Counted from the first letter of the stretch, positions 29,390 to 40,480 are shown. The stretch: 64,000 nt of DNA from CAVSMC01 sp963798655 (GCA_963798655.1 CAWCUH010000012.1:248001-312000), one strand, 5' to 3'. Translations and numbers: made by a program. The notes: generated from the letters alone by a model not told the origin.

Positions 29390-30147
29390 CGGGCGCGCTT
29401 GGCGGTTTCGAAAGTTGCGGCGAGCGCGGCGTGGTCGGACAGCCGTCCGCCGCCGGGAAATGCGTAGTGGACGCGCGCGTCGACGATTCGAAGCCCGCGT
29501 GCGTAGATGCGATCGAGACGAAACACCGGCATGACGGACGGAAACGTTCGCGCCGGCCGCCCGCTCACCGCCTCGAACACTTCCGACACGCCGACGTCGT
29601 CGACGAGCGCGCGATTCGCCTTGTGCCGCCAGTCGTTGAAGTCGCCGGCGATGACGAGCGGCGCGTCGCGCGGCACGGTTTCGCGGATCCGCTCGCACAG
29701 CGCGCGGATCTGCCACTGCCGGCCGCGCTCGAACAATCCTAGGTGCACGTTGATGCAGTGAAGCGTCGGCGTGCGCGGGCCGAGCTGGATCTCGCAGTGG
29801 AGCATGCCGCGGCTTTCGAACGCGTGCGCCGAGATGTCCTGATTCTCGAACTGCGCGATCGGATAGCGCGACAGCACCGCGTTGCCGTGATGCCCGTGGC
29901 GGTACACGGCGTTCTTGCCGTACGCGACTTCCTGCCACACCTTGTCGGCGATGAACTCGTGCTGCGGCTTGATCGGCCAGTCGCGATAGCGGCCGGCGTG
30001 ACGCTCGTGGACGCCGACGACTTCCTGCAGGAACAGGATGTCGGCGGACAGCCCGCGCAGCCGCTCGCGCAGCTCGTGGATCACCATCCGCCGCGTCAGG
30101 TGCGAGAAGCCTTTGTGGATGTTGAAGGTTGCGATCGTGAAGCGCAT
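29386..30147 (-). CDS. Endonuclease/exonuclease/phosphatase (EEP) family protein, YbhP-like
   Basis: A 253-residue metal-dependent phosphoesterase with the EEP-fold motifs in order: ATFNIHKG (Asn), LFLQEV (Glu metal ligand), NVHLGL (His), VIAGDFNDW (catalytic Asp-x-Asn) and LSDHAAL (Asp-His). The substrate may be DNA, sphingolipid-like lipids or a sugar phosphate; the strict coupling to clsB (4-base overlap) suggests a role in phospholipid metabolism. No signal peptide. Confidence 0.88.
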   Translation of the reverse strand: MRFTIATFNIHKGFSHLTRRMVIHELRERLRGLSADILFLQEVVGVHERHAGRYRDWPIKPQHEFIADKVWQEVAYGKNAVYRHGHHGNAVLSRYPIAQFENQDISAHAFESRGMLHCEIQLGPRTPTLHCINVHLGLFERGRQWQIRALCERIRETVPRDAPLVIAGDFNDWRHKANRALVDDVGVSEVFEAVSGRPARTFPSVMPVFRLDRIYARGLRIVDARVHYAFPGGGRLSDHAALAATFETAKRAR

Positions 30148-30244
30148 GGCGGTGGACTGCGGCGGCAGTCTCGGATTCTAGCCGGTCCCGCGCCGCGCCA
30201 CCCCGCCTGCGCTACGTCATGCCCGCAACGCTCGCACCCGCCCG

Positions 30245-30904
30245 CTATTGCACGAGCGGGCTCGCGCTCGAATCGTTCGCGCCGCCCGCGAGCACGCGCA
30301 CGTATTGCGCGAGCGCGCGCCGCAACGACTGCTGCGCCATGCGTGCGGCGACGTCTGCGCGCACCGCGTCGAACGGCACGCGGTGACCGGCGATGCGACG
30401 CTCGACGCTCACGATGTGAAACCCGAACCGGGTGTTGACGAGCGTGGGCAGCACGCCGCTTGCCGCCGAGCCGAAGATCGCGCTCGCGAACTCGGGCACG
30501 CAATCGCCGCGCTGAAGCTGACCGAGGCTCCCGCCTTGCGCGCCCGACGGGCAATTCGACAGCTCACGGGCACGCGCGTCGAAGCGCTCGGGATCTCGCA
30601 AGAGCTCGAGCAGCGTCTCCTCCGCCTTGCGCCGAAGCGCGTCGATCGGCGTACGCGGCGTCACCGCGAACAGGATGTGCCGCGCGAGCACCAGCTCGCC
30701 GGCGACGAACGCATCGGTGTTCGCGTCGTACCAGCGGCGACATTCGTCGTCGGTAGGTGTCGGGACGCTCACTTCGCGCTCGATCAGCGTCTCGATCGCC
30801 GCTGCCGCCGCATCATCGGCCGCCGATTGGACGCAAAGCCCCGCGGCGATCGCACGCCGCAGCAACAGGTCGCGAGCGGCGCCCGCATCGATCGCGGCGC
30901 TCAT
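30245..30904 (-). CDS. Parvulin-type peptidyl-prolyl isomerase of the nar operon
   Basis: A 219-residue protein with a helical N-terminal half (about 1-90) and a rotamase (PpiC/parvulin) domain (about 95-195) showing LARHILFAV, CPSGAQGGSLGQL and FGFHIVSVERR. The design resembles NifM/SurA chaperones, but no signal peptide is present, so it is cytoplasmic. The ATG overlaps the narI stop (ATGA), so it is the last gene of the nitrate reductase operon. Isomerases in this position are known from several nar operons of pseudomonads and betaproteobacteria, presumably aiding reductase maturation. Confidence 0.85.
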   Translation of the reverse strand: MSAAIDAGAARDLLLRRAIAAGLCVQSAADDAAAAAIETLIEREVSVPTPTDDECRRWYDANTDAFVAGELVLARHILFAVTPRTPIDALRRKAEETLLELLRDPERFDARARELSNCPSGAQGGSLGQLQRGDCVPEFASAIFGSAASGVLPTLVNTRFGFHIVSVERRIAGHRVPFDAVRADVAARMAQQSLRRALAQYVRVLAGGANDSSASPLVQ

Positions 30905-31593
30905 CGCGAGCGCACGACCTGGTAGGGTCGGATCACGTAGTAGACCGTCGCGAAGCCGCTCCAGACGTGGACGAGCCGCGTGAACGGAAACACGAGGAAG
31001 ATCGTGAATCCGAGCACGATATGCGCGCGGAAGATCCAGTCGACGTCGGCGAGAAGCTCCGCCGCGCCGCCGCGGAACGTCGCGATCGACTGCACGTACG
31101 TCATCAGCTTCAGCATCTCGCCGCCGTCGCGATGCTGCGCCGACACGGCGATCGAGCACAGCCCGAGCGCGAGCTGCGCCAGGAAAAGCAGCAGCACGAC
31201 GACGTCCATCCGGCGGCTCGTCGCCCGGATTCGCGCATCGGTCAGGCGCCGGTGCGTCAGCATCAGGAGACCCGCGAGGCAAAGCAGACCCGCGATGCCA
31301 CCGGCCACCATCGCGAGCATCTGCTTCGCCGGGGCGGACAGTCCGATCGCATGCCAGACGGCGATCGGCGTGAGCAAGCCGACGAAATGTCCGCCGAGGA
31401 TGCCGAGGATGCCGATGTGGAACAGGTTCGATCCCCAGCGCAGCTCGCGATGACGCAAGAGCTGCGACGAGTCGCTCTTCCACGTGTACTGCTCGCGGTC
31501 GAAGCGCACGAGGCTCCCGACGAAGAACACGACGAGCGCGACGTACGGGTAGAGCCCGAACAGGAACTGATGGACGTACTGCGTTGCTTGCAT
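30901..31593 (-). CDS. narI: Respiratory nitrate reductase gamma subunit (cytochrome b)
   Basis: Membrane subunit that takes electrons from quinol through two b hemes to NarH. The 230 residues form five transmembrane helices. The family text YPYVALVVFFVGSLVRFDREQYTWKSDSSQLL is clear, and His residues for heme ligation occur in helix 2 (FHIGILGILGGHFVG) and helix 5 (RAHIVLGF). The ATG follows GGAGG by six bases. narJ ends 12 bases upstream and the isomerase gene overlaps the stop. The gene is intact, unlike narG and narH. Confidence 0.96.
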   Translation of the reverse strand: MQATQYVHQFLFGLYPYVALVVFFVGSLVRFDREQYTWKSDSSQLLRHRELRWGSNLFHIGILGILGGHFVGLLTPIAVWHAIGLSAPAKQMLAMVAGGIAGLLCLAGLLMLTHRRLTDARIRATSRRMDVVVLLLFLAQLALGLCSIAVSAQHRDGGEMLKLMTYVQSIATFRGGAAELLADVDWIFRAHIVLGFTIFLVFPFTRLVHVWSGFATVYYVIRPYQVVRSR

Positions 31594-31605
31594 CTCCAAC
31601 CTCCG

Positions 31606-32265
31606 TTACGCCGCCTTGCGCACGAAGCGCACCGGCTTCGGCGCGCCGTTGTCGCGTGCGTCACCGCATCCCAGGCCGAACAGCACCGGCGGCTCGGCCC
31701 ACTCCTCGTCGAGAGCTTTCGCATCGGCCGCGTCGTCGATTGCGCTCGCGCCGTCGAGACCGGGCTCGCCGGCGATCGCGAGCAGCGCGCCGAGAACCGC
31801 CGCGTAGCGCGACCGACGCTGCAGCAGCGCATCGCCGATCGCGCGCAGCAGGTGGGCGCAGTCGGACAGCATCTCGCGCACTTCCGCGTACGGGCGCGTC
31901 GACAGGTATTCGAGCAGCACCGGCAGGTAATCGGGCAGCTCGCCGCTCGCAGGCGCGAGGCCCGCGTTCCGATAAATGTTCACGAGGTCGACCATCGCCT
32001 GCCCGCGATCGCGCGAATCGCCGTGCACGTGCTCGTAGAGGTTCAGCGACGTGGCGCGCCCGCGGTCGAACAGCCCGACGTAGGTCTCCTGCAGATCGAT
32101 CGCGTCAGACGCAGCGAGCTGGGCGATCAGCGCGTCGACGCGCTCGCGGTCGTCGCGCTTCACGCGGCGCTCCGCGGCGATCGCATTGCGAACCTCGCCG
32201 AGCGCCTGCTGAAGCTCCGGCGTCGGGTACGACAGCAGCGCGGCGAGCGCCTTGAGCGCGAGCAT
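31606..32265 (-). CDS. narJ: Nitrate reductase assembly chaperone NarJ
   Basis: A 219-residue cytoplasmic TorD/NarJ-family chaperone that holds apo-NarGH until the molybdenum cofactor and clusters are inserted. The opening LKALAALLSYPTPELQQAL and the conserved ETYVGLFDRGRATSLNLYEHVHGD (about 80-105) identify the family. It is preceded by AAGGAGG and shares one base with the narH stop, so translation is coupled. The gene is in one frame throughout. Confidence 0.95.
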   Translation of the reverse strand: MLALKALAALLSYPTPELQQALGEVRNAIAAERRVKRDDRERVDALIAQLAASDAIDLQETYVGLFDRGRATSLNLYEHVHGDSRDRGQAMVDLVNIYRNAGLAPASGELPDYLPVLLEYLSTRPYAEVREMLSDCAHLLRAIGDALLQRRSRYAAVLGALLAIAGEPGLDGASAIDDAADAKALDEEWAEPPVLFGLGCGDARDNGAPKPVRFVRKAA

Positions 32266-33790
32266 CACACGGCCTCCTTGATCGGGATCACCTTCTTCTT
32301 GCCGCCGAACAGGCTCGTCTTCGTCTCGCCATCGGAACAGCCGTTGCCGAACGAGAAGCCGCAGCCGCCGCGAAGGTCGTACGCGTTCTCGGCGTATTCG
32401 CGGTGCGTCGTCGGGATCACGAAGCGATCCTCGTAATTCGCGATCGCCATGTAGCGGTACATCTGCTCGACCTGGTCGATCGTCAGGCCGACCTGCTTCA
32501 GCACCGCGGCGTTCTCGCGCTTGTCGACGTGGCGCTCGCGCATGAACGCGCGCATCGCGAGCATTCGCTCGAGCGCGTTGACGACCGGGGCCTCGTCGCC
32601 GGCGGTCAGCAGGTTCGCGAGATAGCGAACCGGAATGCGCAGCTGAGCGCACGTCGGGAAGCTCGCCGAACATGCCGATGTGTCCCGCGTTGGCGGCCGA
32701 GTTGATCGGCGACAGCGGCGGCACGTACCAGACCATCGGCAGCGTCCGGTATTCCGGGTGCAGCGGCAGCGCGACCTTCCAGTCGACCGCCATCTTGTAC
32801 GTCGGCGAATGCTTCGCGGCTTCGAGCCACGCATCGGGCACGCCGTCTCGGCGCGCCTGCGCGATGATTTCGGGATCGGTCGGGTCGAGGAACAGGCCGA
32901 GCTGCGCTTCGTACAGCGATTTCGGATCCTCGATCGACGCTGCGGCCTCGATGCGATCGGCGTCGTAGAGCAGCACGCCGAGATAGCGGATGCGCCCGAC
33001 GCAGGTCTCGCGAGCACACGGTCGGCTGCCCGGCTTCGATGCGCGGATAGCAGAAGATGCACTTCTCCGCCTTGCCGGTCGACCAGTTGTAGTAGATCTT
33101 CTTGTACGGGCAGCCGCGAGACGCACATCCGCCAGCCGCGGCACTTGTCCTGGTCGATCAGCACGATGCCGTCCTCCTCGCGCTTGTAGATCGATCCCGA
33201 CGGGCAGCGAGGCGACGCAGGTCGGATTGAGGCAGTGCTCGCAGAGCCTCGGCAGGTACATCATGAACGTGTTCTCGAACTGGCCGTACATCTCCTTCTG
33301 CACCGCTTCGAAGTTCGAGTCCTTCGAGCGCTTCGCGAATTCGCCGCCGAGGATCTCCTCCCAGTTCGGGCCCCACTCGATCTTCTCCATTCGCTTGCCG
33401 GTGATGAGCGAGCGCGGGCGCGCGACCGGCGCCGCCTTCATCTCCGGCGCGTTGTGCAGGTGCTCGTAGTCGAACGTGAACGGCTCGTAGTAGTCGTCGA
33501 TCTGCGGCAGGTTCGGATTGGCGAAGATCTTCATCAGCAGCGCGAGCTTGCCGCCCTGCCGCGGCTCGATCTGCCCGTTCGCCTTGCGCACCCAGCCGCC
33601 GTTCCAGCGTGTCCTGGTTCTCCCACTCCTTCGGATAGCCGATGCCCGGCTTCGTCTCGACGTTGTTGAACCACGCGTACTCGACGCCCTCGCGGTTCGT
33701 CCACACGTTCTTGCAGGTGACCGAGCACGTATGGCAGCCGATGCACTTGTCGAGGTTCAGCACCATCCCGATCTGAGCGCGGATCTTCAT
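32265..33790 (-). CDS. narH: Respiratory nitrate reductase beta subunit (frameshifted in this sequence)
   Basis: Iron-sulfur subunit passing electrons from NarI to NarG. The frame breaks at least five times (near 33607, 33207, 33116, 33010 and 32647); each break is one extra base making a four-base codon such as TCGC or ACGC. Dropping it restores a normal protein of about 507 residues with all four cysteine groups: CIGCHTCSVTC at the start, CEHCLNPTCVASC, CRGWRMCVSGC (the Trp-containing group giving a [3Fe-4S] cluster) and CIFC...CSETC. The start is one base after the narG stop, and narJ overlaps the end. No stop codons or missense loss were seen in the repaired reading, so the gene itself is probably functional. 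Confidence 0.9.
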
Positions 33791-33791
33791 G

Positions 33792-36700
33792 TCAGGCCTC
33801 CACCTGCGCGCGGTGACCGTTCGTGGCCGCGGGCTCGTCGAGCCAATCCACCTTGTTCATCTTGCGCACGACGACGAACTCGTCGCGGTTCGTGCCGATC
33901 GTGCCGTAGTAGTTGAAGCCGTACGAAAGCTGTGCGTAGCCGCCGATCATGTGCGTCGGCTTGGTGACGCAGCGCGTGACCGAGTTGTGGATGCCGCCGC
34001 GCGCGCCGGTGATCTCCGAGCCCGGCGTGTTGATCGTCTTCTCCTGCGCGTGGTACATCAGCACCATCCCCTGGTTCACGCGCTGGCTCACCACCGCCCG
34101 CGCGGTGATCGCGCCGTTGACGTTGTAGAGCTCGACCCAGTCGTTGTCGACGATGCCGGCCGCTCTTCGCGTCGTCTTCCGACAGCCAGATGAACGGGCC
34201 CGCCGCGGTTCAGCGTCAGCATCAGCAGGTTGTCGCTGTAGGTGGAGTGGATGCCCCACTTCTGGTGCGGCGTGATGAAGTTCAGCACGATTTCCTTGTT
34301 GCCGTTCGGCTTCATGCCCGCTGATCGGATCGATCGTCTTCAGGTCGACCGGCGGGCGGTACGACGCAGAGCCCTTCGCCGAAGCGCGATCATCCATTGG
34401 TGGTCCTGGTAGAACTGCTGGCGGCCGGTCAGCGTGCGCCAGGGAATCAGCTCGTGGACGTTGGTGTAGCCGGCGTTGTAGCTGACCGTGCTCGGATTCG
34501 ATGCCGCTCCAGGTCGGGCGACGAGATGATCTTGCGCGGCTGCGCCTGCAGGTCGCGGAAGCGGATCTTCTCGTCCTCCTTCGGATGCGCCAGATGCGCG
34601 TGCTCGCGGCCGGTCGTCTTGGACAGCGCCTCCCAGGCCTTCACCGCCACCTCGCCGTTGGTCTCGGGCGCGAGCATCAGGATCACTTCGGCGGCGTCGA
34701 TGTCGGTCTCGATGCGCGGCATTCCCTTGCGTCGATGCCCTCTTCGGTGACGGTGTCGTTGAGCTCGCCGAGCTGCTTCACCTCGTGCTCGGTGTTCCAG
34801 CCGATGCCCTTGCCGCCGTTGCCGAGCTTGGCCATCAACGGTCCGAGCGCGGTGAAGCGCTTGTACGTGTTCGGGTAGTCGCGCTCGACCACCGTCATCT
34901 GCGGCGCCGTCTTGCCCGGCACCAGGTCGCACTCGCCGCGCTTCCAATCGTTGCACGTCGAAGGGCTGCGCGAGCTCGGCGGGCGTGTCGTGCATCAGCG
35001 GCGTCAGCACGACGTCCTTCTCGACGCCGAGATGGCCGACGCAGACCTCGCAGAACTTCTTGCGCGAAGCCCTTGTAGATCTCCCAGTCGCTGCGCGCCT
35101 GCCAGGCCGGGTCGACCGCCGTGCGACAGCGGGTGGATGAACGGGTGCATGTCGCGACGTGTTGAGATCGTTCTTCTCGTACCAGCTCGCGGTGGGCAGC
35201 ACGATGTCGGAGTAAAGGCAGGTCGTCGACATGCGGAAGTCGAGCGTGACCAGCAGGTCGAGCTTGCCCTCGGGCGCATGGTCGTGCCACGCCACTTCCT
35301 CCGGCTTCGCGTCGCCGAAGCTCCGAGGTCCTTGCCCTGCACGCCGTGCGCGGTGCCGAGCAGATGCTTCAGGAAATATTCGTGGCCCTTGCCGCGACGA
35401 GCCGAGCAGGTTGGAGCGCCAGACGAACATGTTGCGCGGCCAGTTGTCCGGGTGATCGGGATCCTCGCAGCGAGAGCTCAGCGTGCCGCTCTTCAGCGCG
35501 CTCGACGACGTGGTCCTTCGCGTCCATCGCCGGCCGCGGCCGCGTCCCGGCCACGTCGAGCGGATTGCGTCTTGCAGCTGCGGCGCGGACGGCAGCCAGC
35601 CCATGCGCTCGGCGCGCACGTTGAAGTCGATCAGCTGCCGCCGAAATCGCTTCGGATCGGCGAGCGGCGAAAGGATCTCCTCCACGCCGAGCTTCTCGTA
35701 GCGCCACTGGTCGGTGTGGGCGTAGAAGAAGCGACGTGCTGTTCATCTGCCGCGGCGGCCGATCCAGTCGAGCGCGAAGGCGAGCGCGGTCCAGCCGGTC
35801 TGCGGCCGCAGCTTCTCCTGGCCGACGTAGTGCGCCCAGCCGCCGCCGCACTTGCCGATGCAGCCGCACAGCATCAGCAGGTTGATGATGCCGCGGTAGT
35901 TCATGTCGCAGTGGTACCAGTGGTTCATCGCCGCGCCGATGATCACCATCGACTTGCCCTGCGTCTTGTCGGCGTTGTCGGCGAACTGGCGCGCGACGGT
36001 GACGACCTGGTCGCGCGGGCACGCCGGTGATCGCTCTGCTGCCAGGCCGGCGTGTACGCGACGTCGTCGTCGTAGCCTTGCGCGACGTGTCGCCGCCGAG
36101 CCCGCGGTCGATGCCGTAGTTCGCGGCCAGCAGATCGAACACGGTCGCGACCGAGCGTTTCGCCGTCGGCGAGCGCGAGCCGCTTCACCGGAACGCGGCG
36201 CACCAGCGCGTCGCCACCCTGCTCGTTCGCGCGGAACTGCTCGGGCGCGCTGCCGGCGAAGTACGGGAAGGCGACCGGCGCGACGTCGTCGCGCACGTTC
36301 GAGCAGCGTCAGCGTGAGCTTCGTGTCGCGGCCGCGCCGCTTCCTTGTCCTCGAGGTTCCACTTGCCGCCGTCGGCGCGCTGCGCGCGCCCCAGCGGAAG
36401 CCGATCGTGCCGTGGGGCGCGACGACGCCGTTCGAAAGCTCGTCGAAGGCGACGGTCTTCCATTCCGGATTGTTGTCGCTGCCGAGCTTGTCGGCGAAGT
36501 CCGCTGCGCGCACGAAGCGATCGGCGACGTAGTCGTTGCCGCGCTTCTTGAGCCGCACCAGCATCGGCAGGTCGGTGTAGCTGGCGCGCGTAGTCGTTGA
36601 AGTACGCCGACGGCTTGTCGAGATAGAACTCCTTGAGGATCACGTGGCCCATCGCCATCGCGAGCGCGGCGTCGGTGCCCTGCTTCGGATGCAGCCAGAG

Positions 36701-37575
36701 GTCGGCGAGCTTGGCGACCTCGGCGTAGTCGGGCGTCACCGCGACGGTCTTCGCGCCCTTGTAGCGCACCTCGGTGAAGAAGTGCGCGTCGGGCGTGCGC
36801 GTCTGCGGCACGTTGCTGCCCCACGCGATGATGTAGGTCGAGTTGTACCAGTCGGCCGACTCCGGCACGTCGGTCTGCTCGCCCCAGGTCTGCGGGGTCG
36901 ACGGCGGCAGGTCGCAGTACCAGTCGTAGAAGCTCATGCAGACGCCGCCGATCAGGCTCAGGTAGCGGCTGCCCGCGGCGTAGCTGACCATCGACATCGC
37001 CGGGATCGGCGAGAAGCCGATGATGCGGTCGGGCCCGTGCGTCTTGATGGTGTGGACGTTGGCCGCGGCGATGAGCTCGTTCGACCTCGTCCCAGCTCGA
37101 ACGCACGAAGCCGCCGAGGCCGCGCACGGCCTTGTAGTCCGCGTCTTCGCGTCGTCCTCGACGATCGACGCCCACGCGTCGACCGGCTCGAGCGTCTTGC
37201 GCGCTTCGCGCCAGAGCCGAGCAGCCGGCCGCGGACCATCGGGTACTTGACGCGGTTCGCGCTGTAGAGGTACCAGCAGTACGACGCGCCGCGCGCGCAG
37301 CCGCGCGGCTCGTGGTTGGGCAGGTCGGGGCGCGTGCGCGGATAGTCGGTCTGCTGCGTCTCCCAGGTGACGATGCCGCCCTTGACGTAGATCTTCCAGC
37401 AGCACGAGCCGGTGCAGTTGGTGCCGTGGGTGGAGCGCACGATCTTGTCGTGCTCCCAGCGCTTGCGGTAGCCGTCCTCCCAGGTGCGGTCCTCGCCGGT
37501 GGCGACGCCGTGGCCGTCGGAGAAGGTTTCGGACGCGCGCGTGAAGAAGGTCAGGCGATCGAGAAAATGACTCAT
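33792..37575 (-). CDS. narG: Respiratory nitrate reductase alpha subunit (frameshifted in this sequence)
   Basis: Catalytic molybdenum subunit reducing nitrate to nitrite. The ATG has GGAGA seven bases upstream. The N-terminus holds the FS0 cluster ligands (HGTNCTGSCCW and CARGASYC), then PQTWGEQTDVPESADWYN near the molybdenum site, NPEWKTVAF, MNHWYHCDMNYRG and the C-terminal AVVSQRV...YHAQE and GFNYYGTIG. About 29 single-base indels from roughly 37216 down to 34164 scatter this over all three frames; each either doubles a wobble base (ACGC, GTCG, CAGA, AAGA) or drops it (CG-, GC-, CC-). With them repaired the product is about 1,250 residues, normal for the family, and without internal stops. 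It ends one base before narH. Confidence 0.9.
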
Positions 37576-37601
37576 GCGAATCTCCGGCGCGAGCATCGCC
37601 G

Positions 37602-39022
37602 TCAGCACGGCATCTCGGCGTTGCGCCGCGAATAGTACCACCACGTCGATGGCGACGCAGCTGACGTAGAACACGATGAACACGTACAGCGCGGCCTCGG
37701 GGCCGCCGGTCAGCGCGATCGAGGTGCCGTAGCTCTTGGGGATGAAGAAGCCGCCGTAGGCGCCGATCGCCGCCGATGAAGCCGAGCACCGCGGCCGCTT
37801 CCTTGTTGCCTTCGCGCACCGCCTGCTGTTGCGCCTCGGCGCCCTTGGCCGCCGCGTCGCGCTGCCGCTCGGTCAGGAAGATCACCGGGATCATCCGGAA
37901 GGTCGAGCCGTTGCCGATGCCGGTGGCGAGGAACAGCACCAGGAACATCGCGAAGAAGCCGGCGAAGCTGCCGCCGGATGCACCCGACGGCAGGAAGTAC
38001 AGCACCGCGACCACGCCGAGCGCCATCGCGACGAAGACCCAGAACGTCACGCGCGCGCCGCCCAGCTTGTCGGCGAGCCAGCCGCCGAACGGACGCACGA
38101 CCGCGCCGACCAGCGGGCCGAGCCATGCGTAGGTGAGCGGGTTCACCGCCGGGAACTGGTTCTTGATCAGCAGCGGGAAACCCGCGGCGTAGCCGATGAA
38201 CGAGCCGAAGGTGCCCAGGTAGAGCCGGCACATCAGCCAGTTGTGCTTGCGCCGGAAGATCACCGCCTGGTCGGCGAACGACGCCTTCGCCGGCGATGTC
38301 GTTCATGCCGAACCACGCGAGCGACCGACGCGATCGCGATCCACGGCACCCAGACGAACGCCGCGTTCTGCGCCCACATCGTGCACCTGCTGGCCCGCCT
38401 TGACGATCGGTCTGCGCGTCGCCGCCGAGCGGCGCCGAAGAAAGCCGATCGCGATCACGATCGGCGACGAGGAACTGCACCACCGACACGCCCAGGTTGC
38501 CGAGGCCCGCGTTGACGCCGAGCGCCGAGCCCTTGCGCTCCTTCGGGAAGAAGAAGCTGATGTTCGCCATGCTCGAGCTGAAGTTGCCGCCGCCGAATCC
38601 GCACAGCAGCGCGAGCATCAGGAACGTCTCGTAGCTCGTCGTCGGGTCCTGCATGGCGATGCCGATGCCGACGGCGGGGATCAGCAGCGACGCGGTCGAG
38701 ATCGCCGTCCAGCGGCGCCCGCCGAAGATCGGCACCAGGAACGAATAGAAGATGCGCAGCGTCGCGCCCGACAGCGCCGGCGAGCGCGGCGAGCCAGAAC
38801 AGCTGGTTCGTCGTGAACTTGAAGCCGAGCGCCGGCAGGCTCACGGCGACCACGCTCCAGACCTGCCAGACGGCGAACGCGAGGAACAGGCACGGGCACC
38901 GAGATCCACAGGTTGATCTTCGCGATGGCCTCGCCTTCCTGCTCCCAGAAGCCCTTGTCTTCCGGCGTCCACAGCGTCAGCACGCGGCCGTGGCGCGCGG
39001 GGGCGAGGCGTTGAATCGTCAT
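37602..39022 (-). CDS. narK2: Nitrate/nitrite transporter NarK2 (frameshifted in this sequence)
   Basis: Major-facilitator nitrate/nitrite antiporter, about 470 residues and 12 helices when read through. The start MTIQRL has the strong site AAGGAGA. The text WTPEDKGFWEQEG before the first helix and the nitrate-signature region GFGGGNFSSSMANISFFFPKERKG identify the NarK family; a second signature lies in FLATGIGNGSTFRM. The true end is WWYYSRRNAEMPC then TGA (37604-37602), 26 bases before narG. At least ten wobble-position indels break it (for example near 38895, 38778, 38290, 37772 and a cluster at 38300-38460), including a TTTC written for a Phe codon TTT/TTC. Confidence 0.87.
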
Positions 39023-39045
39023 TGCGATTTCTCCTTGGCGCGACG

Positions 39046-40375
39046 TCAGTCGGCGGCGCCTGCAACGGGGGCGCGCGGGCCGACGATTTCGGTGCGGCGC
39101 ACTTCGGTGAAGTACATCCAGATCAGCGAGACCCAGACCACGCCGTACATCAGCATGAAGGCGCTGGAGCGAACGCCGGTGAGGTCCACAGCGCGCCGAA
39201 CATGATCGGCAGCACGAAGCCGCCGAGGCCGCCGGCCAGGCCGACGATGCCGGAGATGATGCCGATGTTGTGCGGGTAGTCGTCGCTGATGTACTTGAAC
39301 ACGGACGCCTTGCCGAACGCCCAGGCGATGCCCAGGACGAACATCAGCGCGGTGAACATAGACGTTGAGGCCGATGTGGAAGGTGCCGGGCCGCTGACCG
39401 TCGGGACCGTGAAGTCGGTCTGCGGATAGCACAGCAGGAACAGGCAGATCCAGCTGACCCACATCACCCACCAGGTGACCTGTGCGCGCCGTACTTGTCG
39501 CGACAGCCAGCCGCCGAACGCGCGCAGCACGCCGCCGGGCAGCGAGAAGCAGGCGGCGAGCAGCGCCGCGACGCGGATGTCGAGGCCGTACTCGCCGACG
39601 TAGTACTGCACCATCCACAGGCTCAGCGCGACGTAGCCGCCGAAGACGATGGAGTAGTACTGGCAGTACTTCCAGCACCTTCGGGTCCTTCAGCGCTTCA
39701 GCTGCTCGCGCCACGTGATGTGCGCGGCACGAGGTGCGCTCGGGTCGCTGTAGCTGAAGATCCAGAACAGGACCGCCGTGCCGAGCATGACGGCGGCGTA
39801 GACCTGCGGCACCATGGTCCAGCCGAAGGCGACGACGAGCGCGGGCGCGACGAACTTGTTGACCGCCGCGCCGGAGTTGCCGGCGCCGAACACGCCCATC
39901 GCGAAGCCCTGGTGCTTCTTCGGGAACCAGCGCGCGACATAGGGCGTGCCGACCGAGAACGAGCCGCCGGCCAGGCCGACGAACAGGCCGATCACGAGGA
40001 AGTGCCAGAACTGCGGTCGCGTAGCCGATCAGCCAGATCGGCACGACGCACGACAGCATCAGCACGAACATCACGATGCGGCCGCCGTACTTGTCGGTCC
40101 AGATGCCGAGCGGCACGCGGATCAGCGAGCCGGTGAGCACCGGCATCGCGGTGAGCAGGCCGAACTCGCGTCGCGTTGAGGCCGAGCGTCTTCCTGATCG
40201 GGATGCCGATGACGGCGAACATCATCCACACCATGAAGCACACGGTGAACGCGAGCGTGCTGACGACGAGCACCGACATCGCGTGCCTGCGGCGGCCCGC
40301 CGCATGCTGATGCGATGCGCTGCGGTCGATACGAGCCCCACGCGGGGCGATGGCGGGCGATGAGGCCGCGTTCAC
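39046..40375 (-). CDS. narK1: Nitrate transporter NarK1 (frameshifted in this sequence)
   Basis: Major-facilitator nitrate/proton symporter, about 440 residues and 12 helices. Readable segments in order are VSTLAFTVCFMVWMMFAVIG, RVPLGIWTDKYGGR, the nitrate signature GLAGGSFSVGTPYVARWFPKK, the loop ITWREQLK, YYVGEYGLDI and DDYPHNIGIISGIVGLAGGLGGF. The start is a GTG at 40375 with GAAGGAGA seven bases before it. About nine wobble-position indels break the frame (for example ACGC near 40178, ACCG near 40018, GTCT near 39360 and a missing base near 39184). It lies first in narK1-narK2-narGHJI, 23 bases before narK2. Confidence 0.86.
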
Positions 40376-40450
40376 GTTGTCTTCTCCTTCGGTGGGATGA
40401 CGGCGACTGTAGAACGCGGCGGCGCCCGCGAACATTCGCCGGAAGGGCAG

Positions 40451-40480
40451 CGCGGCATCCTCCGAATGGGGGATGCCGCG
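40451..40480. repeat. Hairpin between narL and narK1
   Basis: A perfect 10-bp stem CGCGGCATCC/GGATGCCGCG encloses a 10-base loop, directly beside the family A repeat. It could end narXL transcription or be part of the composite repeat. No T-run is present. Confidence 0.5.

Noticed and set aside
32265..40375. narG, narH and narK as decaying pseudogenes
   Set aside because: The indels are nearly all at wobble positions, stops are absent in the repaired reading and every catalytic motif is conserved, which does not fit neutral decay.
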